From the NCBI GenBank assembly GCA_964577955.1, contig CAZOAZ010000029.1, positions 1 to 64,000 of the forward strand: a stretch of 64,000 nucleotides of DNA, written 5' to 3'. Numbering within the stretch: position 1 is the first letter of the stretch; every line of letters begins with the position of its first letter. Made by a program: the position numbers and the translations under genes. Positions 1 through 7,545 of the stretch are shown here, piece after piece. Source of the stretch: CADEEX01 sp964577955 (GTDB lineage Bacteria; Acidobacteriota; Vicinamibacteria; Vicinamibacterales; CAVVIG01). The notes under the pieces are model-generated. The model made no database searches. It was not told the DNA's origin and saw only the letters and a list, made by a program, of their open reading frames with translations.

Positions 1-295
1 TCGCCCTCCATTCACCCCCCCGTTTCCCCGTCTCGTTTTTATTTTGGGCCCCACGACACTGGCCGGCCATCGCCGCCGCGCGGCGACCACGTCGATCGGT
101 GACGTCAACGGCTCCGATCCAAAACACGCTTGCCTGGTCATCCAGCTTCTGCGTGTGAAGCGGCAGCTGTCAGGAATGACTGCCATACCGAGATAGCTCC
201 GCGGACTCGGCGGGCTCCGTGTTGAAAGCTTTGATGTCGCGAATGAGAACGTGCGGCCTTCTGATCGACGGCCGACGAATGTGTCAACGATAGAC
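1..295. other. non-coding window edge
   Basis: No convincing gene is visible in this stretch. The open frames crossing it have low-complexity Arg/Ser-rich translations without a recognisable domain. It ends in a copy of repeat family A that overlaps the stop of the next gene. Confidence 0.4.
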
Positions 296-320
296 GGACA
301 AGCTGAAACTTGTCCCTACC
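296..320. repeat. repeat A copy 1 (supplies a stop codon)
   Basis: A short palindrome, GGACAAGCTGAAACTTGTCC followed by CTACC, matches the family A layout of a 7-8 bp stem around a central TGAAA/TAAAG plus a GTAGGG/GTGGGA edge. The CTA at 316-318 is the TAG stop codon of the minus-strand SpoIID-domain gene, so the element ends that reading frame. Confidence 0.75.
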
Positions 321-1872
321 GGATTTCTTTCCACGGCCGACCCGCGGTGAGCTGACGCTCGAAGCAGGCGCGGGCGCGGGCGAGGGCATCGCCCAGCGCG
401 CCGACCGAGGTGGGGTTCAGGAGCTCCGCGTCCGTGGGACATGCGGCGCGCGCCGGCGGACCGTTCGTGCCTTCGGCGAAGTGGACTGCCGCGCCTTCGC
501 GCACCCATGCCGGACGATCGGTCAGCACCGGATCCACGAGCTGGTGCACCAGTTGCCGCCGCACGGCGCGCTCGAGCACCCCACGATCGCGCAGCACGAC
601 GAGCGGCACGAAGTGCAGTTCCTCGGCGCCTGGTGCGCTCAACACGAACCAGGGATGGCGGGCCTGCTGCTCGAACGCCGTCGTGGTCGGATGGAACCGC
701 AGGGTCAACCGCGCCGGCGCGGTCACGTTGAGGGCAGCGGCCAACGCGTCGCGCTCGCGCGCGACCAGCGCGGAGAGCGCGGCTCGCTCCCCCTCGTCGC
801 CCTCAGGCAGCAGCACGTTGATGTCCGGCACGCGCACGGCTGCCGCACTCGGCGCCGGAGCCGCGGCGGGCACTGACGGCCGCGGCGGCACGGCGGTAAT
901 CGACGGACGCTCCGGCGGGGCCGGACCGATCCGCGAACCAAGCTGACCGAGGGTCGCGCCCGGATAGTAGCGTCCGAGAATCTCGCGCGCGCTCTCCCCG
1001 GCCGTCGCCAGCTTGGTCGATCCGATCACGCACATCCCGACGCCGTGACCGGCACCTTTGCCGCGAAAGCGGTAGGCGCTGCCCGAGCGGCTCAACTCAA
1101 AATCGGTACTCTGGAGAAACCTCCACCCCAGGGTTCGGCCGATCGCGGCGCGGAGATCCTGCCCGGAAATGTGATTCGGCGTGAGCCCCTCGAGCGCGAT
1201 GTCCTGCGCCCGGCCGGCCTGATTCCTGGTCGCGACTCGAACATTCCGCAGCGTGCCGCGAAAGCCGGCCGCGTCAAGCGCCCGCTGCAGATCCCGCGTA
1301 CTCAACTCGGTGCTCCACTGCGGGAATCCCCGGCAACCGTCGTCTGGGCGCGACGGCAGATACGGCGGATCGTCGGAGTCCGGCCAGACGTTGGACGGCT
1401 TTTCGGTGTGCCCGCCGCACGACGCGCTGTAGTAGATCGTCGCCGGCGCGCCGTTGAAGAGCAGTACCTGTCCGGCGGTGGCGAGGGCGGCCTTCTCGTT
1501 GGCGAGCGCCGAGTCGCGCATCACCTGACAATGCGTCTGATCGCACAGATCGAAGCCTTCGGCGCGATGGCGCGCCCGGTTCGCCAGCGTGTACGTGCGA
1601 ATCGCGATGGCCAGCGCTTCGAGCGCGGCCGGTTCGCTGCCCGGCAGCGCTTCGCCGGTCAGCACGCGGGCAACGTAGGTCTCGAGCTGCAGCGTCGTGA
1701 CTTCGTATTTGCCGTTGCGAAGCGCGCCGATCCGGATGGTATCGGTCGGCGACTGGGTCTGCGCCGTGAGCGGCGCGTCCGGCCAACGGCCGGCGCCCAG
1801 GACGATCGTTAACGTAGCGAGGATTACGAGGGTCCGGCTAAAGCCGGACCCCACATCGGGGCCAGGTTTCAC
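316..1872 (-). CDS. SpoIID/LytB-domain protein with degenerate peptidase-like C-terminus
   Basis: The product has 518 residues. The N-terminus has a hydrophobic export segment (about residues 13-28). A SpoIID domain follows (about 40-300), with the family-typical GEALPGSEPAALEALAIAIR segment and a YSASCGGHTE motif. SpoIID proteins act on cell-wall glycan or enhance amidases, so a periplasmic wall role is inferred. The C-terminal 180 residues resemble a gluzincin (peptidase MA-like) domain, but where HExxH is expected the sequence reads RQLVH, so metal catalysis is doubtful. The GTG start overlaps the upstream esterase stop (GTGA). The first ten or so codons lie next to and within a family A repeat that encodes part of the signal-peptide n-region. 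Confidence 0.8.
   Translation of the reverse strand: MKPGPDVGSGFSRTLVILATLTIVLGAGRWPDAPLTAQTQSPTDTIRIGALRNGKYEVTTLQLETYVARVLTGEALPGSEPAALEALAIAIRTYTLANRARHRAEGFDLCDQTHCQVMRDSALANEKAALATAGQVLLFNGAPATIYYSASCGGHTEKPSNVWPDSDDPPYLPSRPDDGCRGFPQWSTELSTRDLQRALDAAGFRGTLRNVRVATRNQAGRAQDIALEGLTPNHISGQDLRAAIGRTLGWRFLQSTDFELSRSGSAYRFRGKGAGHGVGMCVIGSTKLATAGESAREILGRYYPGATLGQLGSRIGPAPPERPSITAVPPRPSVPAAAPAPSAAAVRVPDINVLLPEGDEGERAALSALVARERDALAAALNVTAPARLTLRFHPTTTAFEQQARHPWFVLSAPGAEELHFVPLVVLRDRGVLERAVRRQLVHQLVDPVLTDRPAWVREGAAVHFAEGTNGPPARAACPTDAELLNPTSVGALGDALARARACFERQLTAGRPWKEIR
1829..1855. repeat. repeat A copy 2 (coding)
   Basis: The palindrome GGTCCGGCTAAAGCCGGACC with a CCCAC edge lies within the first 15 codons of the SpoIID-domain gene. 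On the minus strand it is translated in frame as VGSGFSRT. Confidence 0.85.
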
Positions 1873-2510
1873 TGCGGCAGCTCCAGAAACGCGGCCACCT
1901 CACGCCAGATCCTCGGCAGGCTGGCAATCAGCTGGTGGTCGTCATCCAGCACGGTGAGCGAGACATTCGGCCGCGTCGCCGCGAACTGCTCGACGGTGCG
2001 ATAGTCCACCGAGGCGTCGCGCCGGCCCTGAAAGACCCGCGTCGGCTGCGTGAACGCCGCGCCAAACGCGTCATGGTGGAGGGAGTCCTCGTGAAAGGCC
2101 ACGTCCAGCTCGCGTTCCTCGTTGTAGGCGTAATGAAAGAACGGCAGCGCGCCCTTGCGCCGCCACTCGGCGATGCGTTCGGGCGGGAGCAGATGGTGCC
2201 CCGGCTTCGCGAACATCACCGCCGGCGCCAGAAGAATCAGGCGATCGACCACGGGGCCGAACCGGGCCGCGGCCAGCACCGCCAGCGTACCACCCAGACT
2301 CGATCCCATCAGCGTGACCGGGCCCCCGCCGGCGGCCGCGATCTCGTGGTCGACCTGCGCGAGCATCCGCGTCATCGTCAGGGATCGAAAGTCGGGCGAA
2401 TTGAAGTCGGGACAGACGAACGCCCGCCCGCGAGCCTGAAAGCGTTCGGCAAAATAGCCGGCCTTCGTGGACTTCGCCGACGACGCGAAGCCATGCAGGT
2501 AAACGATCAC
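1869..2510 (-). CDS. alpha/beta hydrolase, UPF0227/YqiA-like esterase
   Basis: The product has 213 residues and opens with VIVYLHGFASSAKSTKAGYF, the usual oxyanion strand of this family. The nucleophile elbow is MGSSLGG. The Asp is probably in RRDASVDY and the His in DDDHQL near the end, completing a Ser-Asp-His triad. The GTG at 2510 is chosen because it overlaps the SET-gene stop as GTGA and starts exactly at the conserved first strand; the open frame continues upstream only as Arg-rich nonsense. It probably cleaves a small ester or thioester in the cytoplasm. The substrate is unknown. Confidence 0.85.
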   Translation of the reverse strand: MIVYLHGFASSAKSTKAGYFAERFQARGRAFVCPDFNSPDFRSLTMTRMLAQVDHEIAAAGGGPVTLMGSSLGGTLAVLAAARFGPVVDRLILLAPAVMFAKPGHHLLPPERIAEWRRKGALPFFHYAYNEERELDVAFHEDSLHHDAFGAAFTQPTRVFQGRRDASVDYRTVEQFAATRPNVSLTVLDDDHQLIASLPRIWREVAAFLELPQ

Positions 2511-2899
2511 AGCAGCGTCTGGCAGCCGGGACGGCACCGGCAGTGGATCTGGCCTTCGCCGTCGGTGTGGTAGTTGTAGGTCAATTCCTGCCCGCGCCGG
2601 ATCGGGCGTGCTGCGCGAATCCAGATGACGCCGTCGCGAATGTCCACATAGCAATTGGGCCGGCAGGAGTGATTGATGAATCGCGCGATGTTGCCGCCGA
2701 CGCCGGCATCAACCACGGTCCGTTGGGTGAGGGCGAAACACCAGATATGTCCCTGCTTGAGGTAGCGGCGTTCGCGCTTCAGGCTTTCGCGACTGGAGAT
2801 CTTCTCACCTGCGTAGTCTATGACTCTCTTATTCTTCGGAATTGCCGTTGTTGCGTAGACGCCCCATCCATGAATCCGTGATTTCCGACGCTCGATCAT
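2507..2899 (-). CDS. SET domain-containing methyltransferase
   Basis: This 130-residue product is nearly a bare SET domain: RIHGWGVYA at the start, the knot motif RFINHSCRPNC with the AdoMet-binding NHSC, ELTYNY as the catalytic-tyrosine strand, and a CRCRPGC post-SET zinc cluster. Bacterial SET proteins methylate protein lysines; the target is unknown. The ATG at 2899 is preferred over 2956 and 2941 because those would run into the divergent radical SAM gene. It is translationally coupled to the esterase. Confidence 0.85.
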   Translation of the reverse strand: MIERRKSRIHGWGVYATTAIPKNKRVIDYAGEKISSRESLKRERRYLKQGHIWCFALTQRTVVDAGVGGNIARFINHSCRPNCYVDIRDGVIWIRAARPIRRGQELTYNYHTDGEGQIHCRCRPGCQTLL

Positions 2900-2926
2900 C
2901 GTCTCTACGATACCCGATGTCACTGC

Positions 2927-2932
2927 TATAGT
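2927..2932 (+). promoter_or_regulatory. -10 element of a leaderless promoter
   Basis: TATAGT ends 7 nt before the ATG at 2940, so transcription would start at or next to the A of the start codon. The divergent SET gene begins 28 bp away on the other side. Confidence 0.5.
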
Positions 2933-2939
2933 TGAGGCC

Positions 2940-3920
2940 ATGAAGGGCGTGTTCAAGGCATGGGGGCGGATCCTCTCGGGCTATCAACCGGCCCTTTCGA
3001 TCGAAATCACGCGCGAATGCCCGCTCAGGTGTCCGGGCTGTTACGCGTACGGCGACGATCACCTCGGCGGCGATCTCACGCTGCGCCAGGTCCGCGATTT
3101 CAAAGGACAGGAATTGATCGACGGCGTGCTCGCGCTGGTCGACGAGCGCAAGCCGCTCCATGTCTCAATCGTCGGCGGGGAGCCGCTCGTCCGGTATAAG
3201 GAATTGAACACGCTGCTCCCCCTTCTGGCGGAGCGCGGCATCCACACGCAGCTGGTGACGAGCGCGGTGCGCGAGATCCCGAGTGAGTGGGCGAAGATTC
3301 CGCAACTGACGATCTGCGTCTCCATCGACGGGCTGCAGCCCGAGCACGACGTCCGCCGCACACCGGCCACCTACGATCGCATCCTCAAGCACATCGTCGG
3401 ACACCAGATCATCGTTCATTGCACGGTGACGCGGCAGCAGGTGAACCGTCCGGGTTATCTCGAGGAATTCCTGCGCTTCTGGTCCGCCAACGTGCACACC
3501 AAGAAGATCTGGGTCAGCTTGTACACGCCGCAGGTCGGCGAGGTGTCGGAAGAGATTCTGCGGCCGGCCGATCGCACCCGGATCGTGGCCGATCTGCGGG
3601 CGCTGCGAGTCCGGTTTCCGAAGCTCGAGGCGCCCGAAGGGCTGGTCGAAGCGTACGAGGAGCCGCCGCAGTCGCCCGACGAATGCGTCTTCGCGCGCGT
3701 CACGACCAGCGTGTCAGCGGATCTGAAGACGCGCATCACGCCGTGCCAGTTCGGCGGCACCCCGGACTGCTCGAACTGCGGCTGCATCGCCTCGGCCGGA
3801 TTGGCCGCCTTGGGCCGCCACCAGGTGTGGGGCTTCATTCCTGTCGGCACGCTGTTTACGGGGTCGGTACGTGTCGGGGACTACGCCCGGAGGCTGCGGC
3901 CGGCCGGATCCCACGCCTGA
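2940..3920 (+). CDS. radical SAM protein
   Basis: The product has 326 residues. The motif ECPLRCPGCYAY (C-x3-C-x2-C) near residues 26-36 binds the radical SAM [4Fe-4S] cluster, and VGGEPL is the AdoMet-binding GGE motif. The C-terminal region carries further cysteines (PCQFGGTPDCSNCGC), suggesting an auxiliary cluster of SPASM type. A second radical SAM gene follows after 20 bp, so the two probably work together. Substrate unknown. The PqqE/MoaA-like fold points to peptide or small-molecule modification, but no precursor peptide gene was recognised nearby. Confidence 0.85.
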   Translation: MKGVFKAWGRILSGYQPALSIEITRECPLRCPGCYAYGDDHLGGDLTLRQVRDFKGQELIDGVLALVDERKPLHVSIVGGEPLVRYKELNTLLPLLAERGIHTQLVTSAVREIPSEWAKIPQLTICVSIDGLQPEHDVRRTPATYDRILKHIVGHQIIVHCTVTRQQVNRPGYLEEFLRFWSANVHTKKIWVSLYTPQVGEVSEEILRPADRTRIVADLRALRVRFPKLEAPEGLVEAYEEPPQSPDECVFARVTTSVSADLKTRITPCQFGGTPDCSNCGCIASAGLAALGRHQVWGFIPVGTLFTGSVRVGDYARRLRPAGSHA

Positions 3921-3940
3921 GTGTTATCATCAAAGGCTGG

Positions 3941-4933
3941 ATGAAGTTTGTTGCCAACGCCAGCCGGAAGGCGCGGTCGCTGCGGGAGTTCGTCCGCGGC
4001 CTGACCGACACTGCCCATCCGCTCCTGGTCCAGATCATTCCCATCCGCCGCTGCAACATCGACTGCGGCTATTGCAACGAGTACGACAAGACCTCGCCCC
4101 CCATCCCGACCGACGTGATGATGCGGCGGATCGACAAGCTGCACGAGCTCGGCACATCGGTCGTGGCCTTCAGCGGCGGCGAGCCGATGCTGCATCCCGA
4201 CCTCGACGATCTGATCCGCCACATCCGCTCGCACGGCATGCTCGCGGGGCTGATTACCAACGGCTATTTCCTGGTGCCGAAGCGCATCCAGGAGCTGAAC
4301 GACGCCGGCCTGGATTTCCTGCAGATCAGTATCGACAACGTCGAACCTGACGAGGTCTCCAAGAAGAGCCTCCGCGTGCTCGACAAGAAGCTGCAGCACC
4401 TGAAGGACTACGCCACCTTCGACGTGAACATCAATTCGGTGCTCGGCGGCGGGATCAAGAACCCGGAGGATGCCCGGGTCATCAACGCCCGCGCCCGCCA
4501 GCTCGGGTTTTCGACCTCGATCGGCATCATCCACGACGGCAAGGGGCGGCTGAAACCGCTCGGTCCGGTCGAACACAAGGTCTACGACGATGTGTCGGCG
4601 GCGATCAGCGGCCCGTGGCAGGTCGTGAAGAACCTGTACTCAGGGATTTCGCACTTCCAGGACAACCTGGCGGACGGCAAGCCGAACGAATGGAAATGCC
4701 GGGCCGGCGCCCGGTATCTGTACATCTGCGAGAACGGCCTCGTCCACTACTGCTCGCAGCAGCGCGGCTACCCAGGCGTCCCGCTCGAGGGTTACACCGT
4801 CGGCGACATCCGCCGCGAGTTCGACACGCCCAAGCCGTGCGCTCCCTACTGCACGGTCGGCTGCGTCCACCGCGTCTCGACGATGGACTTCTGGCGCAGC
4901 CGGCAGCACGTCCTCAGCGAATCGGCGGTTTAG
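3941..4933 (+). CDS. radical SAM/SPASM-type protein
   Basis: The product has 330 residues. RRCNIDCGYCNEY gives the CxxxCxxC cluster motif (about residues 37-45) and FSGGEPMLHPDL the GGE motif. The C-terminal part has KCRAGARYLYIC, HYC and KPCAPYCTVGC, a SPASM-like set of auxiliary-cluster cysteines. The ATG at 3941 is 20 bp after the preceding radical SAM gene and starts the first globular helix; the open frame upstream is a shadow of that gene. Function unknown; co-transcription is inferred from spacing. Confidence 0.85.
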   Translation: MKFVANASRKARSLREFVRGLTDTAHPLLVQIIPIRRCNIDCGYCNEYDKTSPPIPTDVMMRRIDKLHELGTSVVAFSGGEPMLHPDLDDLIRHIRSHGMLAGLITNGYFLVPKRIQELNDAGLDFLQISIDNVEPDEVSKKSLRVLDKKLQHLKDYATFDVNINSVLGGGIKNPEDARVINARARQLGFSTSIGIIHDGKGRLKPLGPVEHKVYDDVSAAISGPWQVVKNLYSGISHFQDNLADGKPNEWKCRAGARYLYICENGLVHYCSQQRGYPGVPLEGYTVGDIRREFDTPKPCAPYCTVGCVHRVSTMDFWRSRQHVLSESAV

Positions 4934-4966
4934 ACAGACTCCTCAAACGCGCACTTAGAACAAATT

Positions 4967-5045
4967 CGCCACGAAAGCACGAAAACGCGAAAGGGATCTT
5001 GGCCTTGATCCCGTAAAGATTTCGTGCCTTCGTGTTTTCGTGGCG
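4967..5045. repeat. repeat H, inverted repeat between convergent genes
   Basis: Two 26-bp imperfect inverted arms, built from repeated CACGAAA words (CGCCACGAAAGCACGAAAAC and its reverse complement), flank a 27-bp loop. The element fills the gap between two convergent genes. It could act as a bidirectional terminator, although its A+T-rich arms differ from the GC-rich surroundings. Confidence 0.75.
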
Positions 5046-5077
5046 CATTTTAGAACCTGCGCCGAAGTCGGGTACGG

Positions 5078-7432
5078 TTAGCGGCCAGAGAAGCGAACGC
5101 GGACGCCGCCGTTGATGAGGCGCGGCGTGCCGATCGTCGACGGGTTGGTCTGCACGAAGTACACGGTGTCCGCCAGATTCTGGATGCCGAAGAACACCTG
5201 CAGGTTCGGCCCGAAGTTGCGCGACGCGGTGAAGTCCAGCGTCGTATAACCGGGGAGTCCCGGCGGCGTATCCGCGGCGTAACCGGCCTCGGTCAGCGTA
5301 GCCACCGGAATGAAGTTCACGTTCAGATCGTCGTTGAACTGCCGGCCGACGACCTGCATGCCGATCGAGAGCGTGGCAATCTTCGGGTTCGTGTAGGTCG
5401 CCTGCAGCGAACCCCGGTGCTCCGGCACCTGCGCGAGGAACAGGTCGACGAGCGCCGGAACGGCGGGGGCCTCGAGCACCTTGGCCTGGTTGTAGAGATA
5501 CCCGGCGCTCACTCGCAACATGGTGTTGACGCGGTACTCGACATCGGTCTGGACGCCCCAGATCCGCGTCCGTCCGAGATTCTGCTTCTGCGCCGTCGTC
5601 GCGTTCAGCGTGACGTTCGAGATCGGGTTCTCGACACGGTTGTCGAACCAGGTCACCCGGGCCGTCAGGTTCTGGACCGGCGCCACATTCACACCGATTT
5701 CGCCGCCCTGCAGACGCTCCGGATCGAGTTGATCGTTCGGGCGCGTGGTGACCGCACCGACCGAGAACTGCCGGTAGAGCTCGGTCAGCGTCGGGGCGCG
5801 GAATCCAGAGTTGTATGCCCCCCACGCGGTGAGCTGCTCGGTAAAGTGGTAGAGCGCCGCGACGCGGGGGCTGAACACGGTGTCGGTCTTGTCGAGGATC
5901 GGATTCACGGAGGCATCGCGGTAGTTGGCCGTGGGCGCGCCGGTGGTCGCGCTGGTTTCACGATTGTGGCCGTCGTAGTTCTTCCAGTAGTCGAGGCGCC
6001 CGCTGAGCGTGACCACGAGCTTGTCCACCGGCGTGAAGATGTCGGAGATGAACGCGCCGACGCTATTCTGCGCGCCGCCGGAGAGCCGGCGGAGCGACAG
6101 GGTTGCGGGCAGCGTCACGCCGTCCGCGCCAACGACGGCTGGCGTGCCGGCCACGTACGCGTCTTCCTGGCTCTCGCCGTTCACGGTGCGCAAATCGGTG
6201 CCCACCGACAGGACATGCTGCCGGCCCGCCACCTTCGTCCACTGCAGCGACCCGCCGAGGTTGTTGACCGGCACGCGCTGATCGGTCGCGAGACGGACGG
6301 CAGTGCGCGTGGTGGCGGCGTTGGTGACCGCCAGGAAGTTGAAGTGCGAATCCTCGGCGTCGAAGAAGAGCTGCCCCTGGAGCGTGCTGTTGTCGGGCAG
6401 GAGCGCCCGCACGGTGCCGCTCGCCGCCGTCCACCTGGTGTCGTTCAACTCGCCGACCTTGGCGTTGGTGCGGGCCTCGGTGAAGCGGCTGACGCGGAAC
6501 GTCGTATGGAAGCGTTCGGTCGGGTCGTACTCGACTTTGGCCGTCACGTTCTTGTATTCGACGTCGGCGTTGTTATCGATGGGACCGCGCTCGCGGGTGG
6601 CGACAATCGGAAAGCCGTCGGTGTCGAAGAAGCTGCCCTCGACCGCGACGCCAAGCTTGTTCCAGCGATCGCTTGCGAAGAAATCGAATTTCGGCGTCCC
6701 GTGATTGCCGTATTGCGGCTTGATCTCGATGGTGCGGCTGGTCGGACGATTGGTCACGATGTTGATGACGCCGCCCATCGCGTAGTTGCCATACAGGCTC
6801 GATGCCGTGTCTTCGGTGATTTCGATCTGGTCGACCGACATCAGCGGCACGCGGGTCCAGTAGACCCAGCCGCCGAACGGATCGTTGAACGGCACGCCGT
6901 CGAGCAGGACGAGCGTCCGGCTTTGCCCGCTCGGGCCGATCCCGCGCAGCGACACGCCTTGCGTCGTCGGCTGGGCGACCAGGCTGCTGGTCCGGCGGAA
7001 CAGGCTGAAGCTCGGCACCTGGCGGAGAACATCGTCGGCGAGCACGGCCGGCGACGACTCGATGGCCTCGTTGGTCAGCACGTTGATGCTGGCGGGCAGG
7101 TTCCCGAGCCGTTGTTCGGTACGGGTCGCCGACACGACGACGGTTTCGAAGACGCTCGCGGGCTCGAGGACGATTTGCAATTCGCCCGAACCGGTGACGG
7201 GGACGCGTTTGTCGGCGAACCCATCGAGGCGGACGATCAACGTCACGTCCGTGGCGGTGATTTCAGTCGTGAACCGTCCGTCGGGACCGGTCACGGCAAC
7301 CATCTGTTCGGCGCCGGCCGGAGTGCGGACGGCAACGGTTGCGCCGGGAATCACGCCGCCGTTCGAGTCCTTCACGACGCCGGTGACGGTGGACGCAGCC
7401 ATCGCCATCGACAGAAATAAGGCCAACAACAT
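5078..7432 (-). CDS. TonB-dependent receptor with carboxypeptidase-like N-domain
   Basis: The product has 784 residues. A signal peptide (about 1-12) is followed by a carboxypeptidase regulatory-like domain (STVTGVVKDSNGGVIPGATV, about 13-95). A plug domain then carries VVVSATRTEQRLGNLPASIN and LRGIGPSGQSRTLVLLDGVP, and a long beta-barrel makes up the rest. It acts in the outer membrane, importing a siderophore, vitamin or glycan; the ligand cannot be told from sequence. It is monocistronic. The upstream gap holds a GGCGTCTgttctAGACGCC hairpin. Confidence 0.9.
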   Translation of the reverse strand: MLLALFLSMAMAASTVTGVVKDSNGGVIPGATVAVRTPAGAEQMVAVTGPDGRFTTEITATDVTLIVRLDGFADKRVPVTGSGELQIVLEPASVFETVVVSATRTEQRLGNLPASINVLTNEAIESSPAVLADDVLRQVPSFSLFRRTSSLVAQPTTQGVSLRGIGPSGQSRTLVLLDGVPFNDPFGGWVYWTRVPLMSVDQIEITEDTASSLYGNYAMGGVINIVTNRPTSRTIEIKPQYGNHGTPKFDFFASDRWNKLGVAVEGSFFDTDGFPIVATRERGPIDNNADVEYKNVTAKVEYDPTERFHTTFRVSRFTEARTNAKVGELNDTRWTAASGTVRALLPDNSTLQGQLFFDAEDSHFNFLAVTNAATTRTAVRLATDQRVPVNNLGGSLQWTKVAGRQHVLSVGTDLRTVNGESQEDAYVAGTPAVVGADGVTLPATLSLRRLSGGAQNSVGAFISDIFTPVDKLVVTLSGRLDYWKNYDGHNRETSATTGAPTANYRDASVNPILDKTDTVFSPRVAALYHFTEQLTAWGAYNSGFRAPTLTELYRQFSVGAVTTRPNDQLDPERLQGGEIGVNVAPVQNLTARVTWFDNRVENPISNVTLNATTAQKQNLGRTRIWGVQTDVEYRVNTMLRVSAGYLYNQAKVLEAPAVPALVDLFLAQVPEHRGSLQATYTNPKIATLSIGMQVVGRQFNDDLNVNFIPVATLTEAGYAADTPPGLPGYTTLDFTASRNFGPNLQVFFGIQNLADTVYFVQTNPSTIGTPRLINGGVRVRFSGR

Positions 7433-7445
7433 CGTCTGACTCCGT

Positions 7446-7472
7446 TGCAGTAGGGGCGTCTGTTCTAGACGC
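7446..7472. repeat. hairpin resembling repeat A
   Basis: GTAGGGGCGTCTGTTCTAGA followed by CGCC forms a stem GGCGTCT/AGACGCC with a 5-nt loop and has the GTAGGG edge typical of family A. It lies upstream of the TonB receptor start and downstream of dnaE2. Confidence 0.5.
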
Positions 7473-7545
7473 CATGAGAAATGAAGCGCCCGATTATACC
7501 TGCGGGCTTGGCGGAGGAACCAGCCGCATTCCTGCTATCCCTTTC

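Noticed and set aside
5417..7420. Long plus-strand open frame of 667 codons
   Set aside because: It lies antisense to a clear TonB receptor, has an Arg/Asp-rich composition typical of GC-rich shadow frames, and shows no domain.
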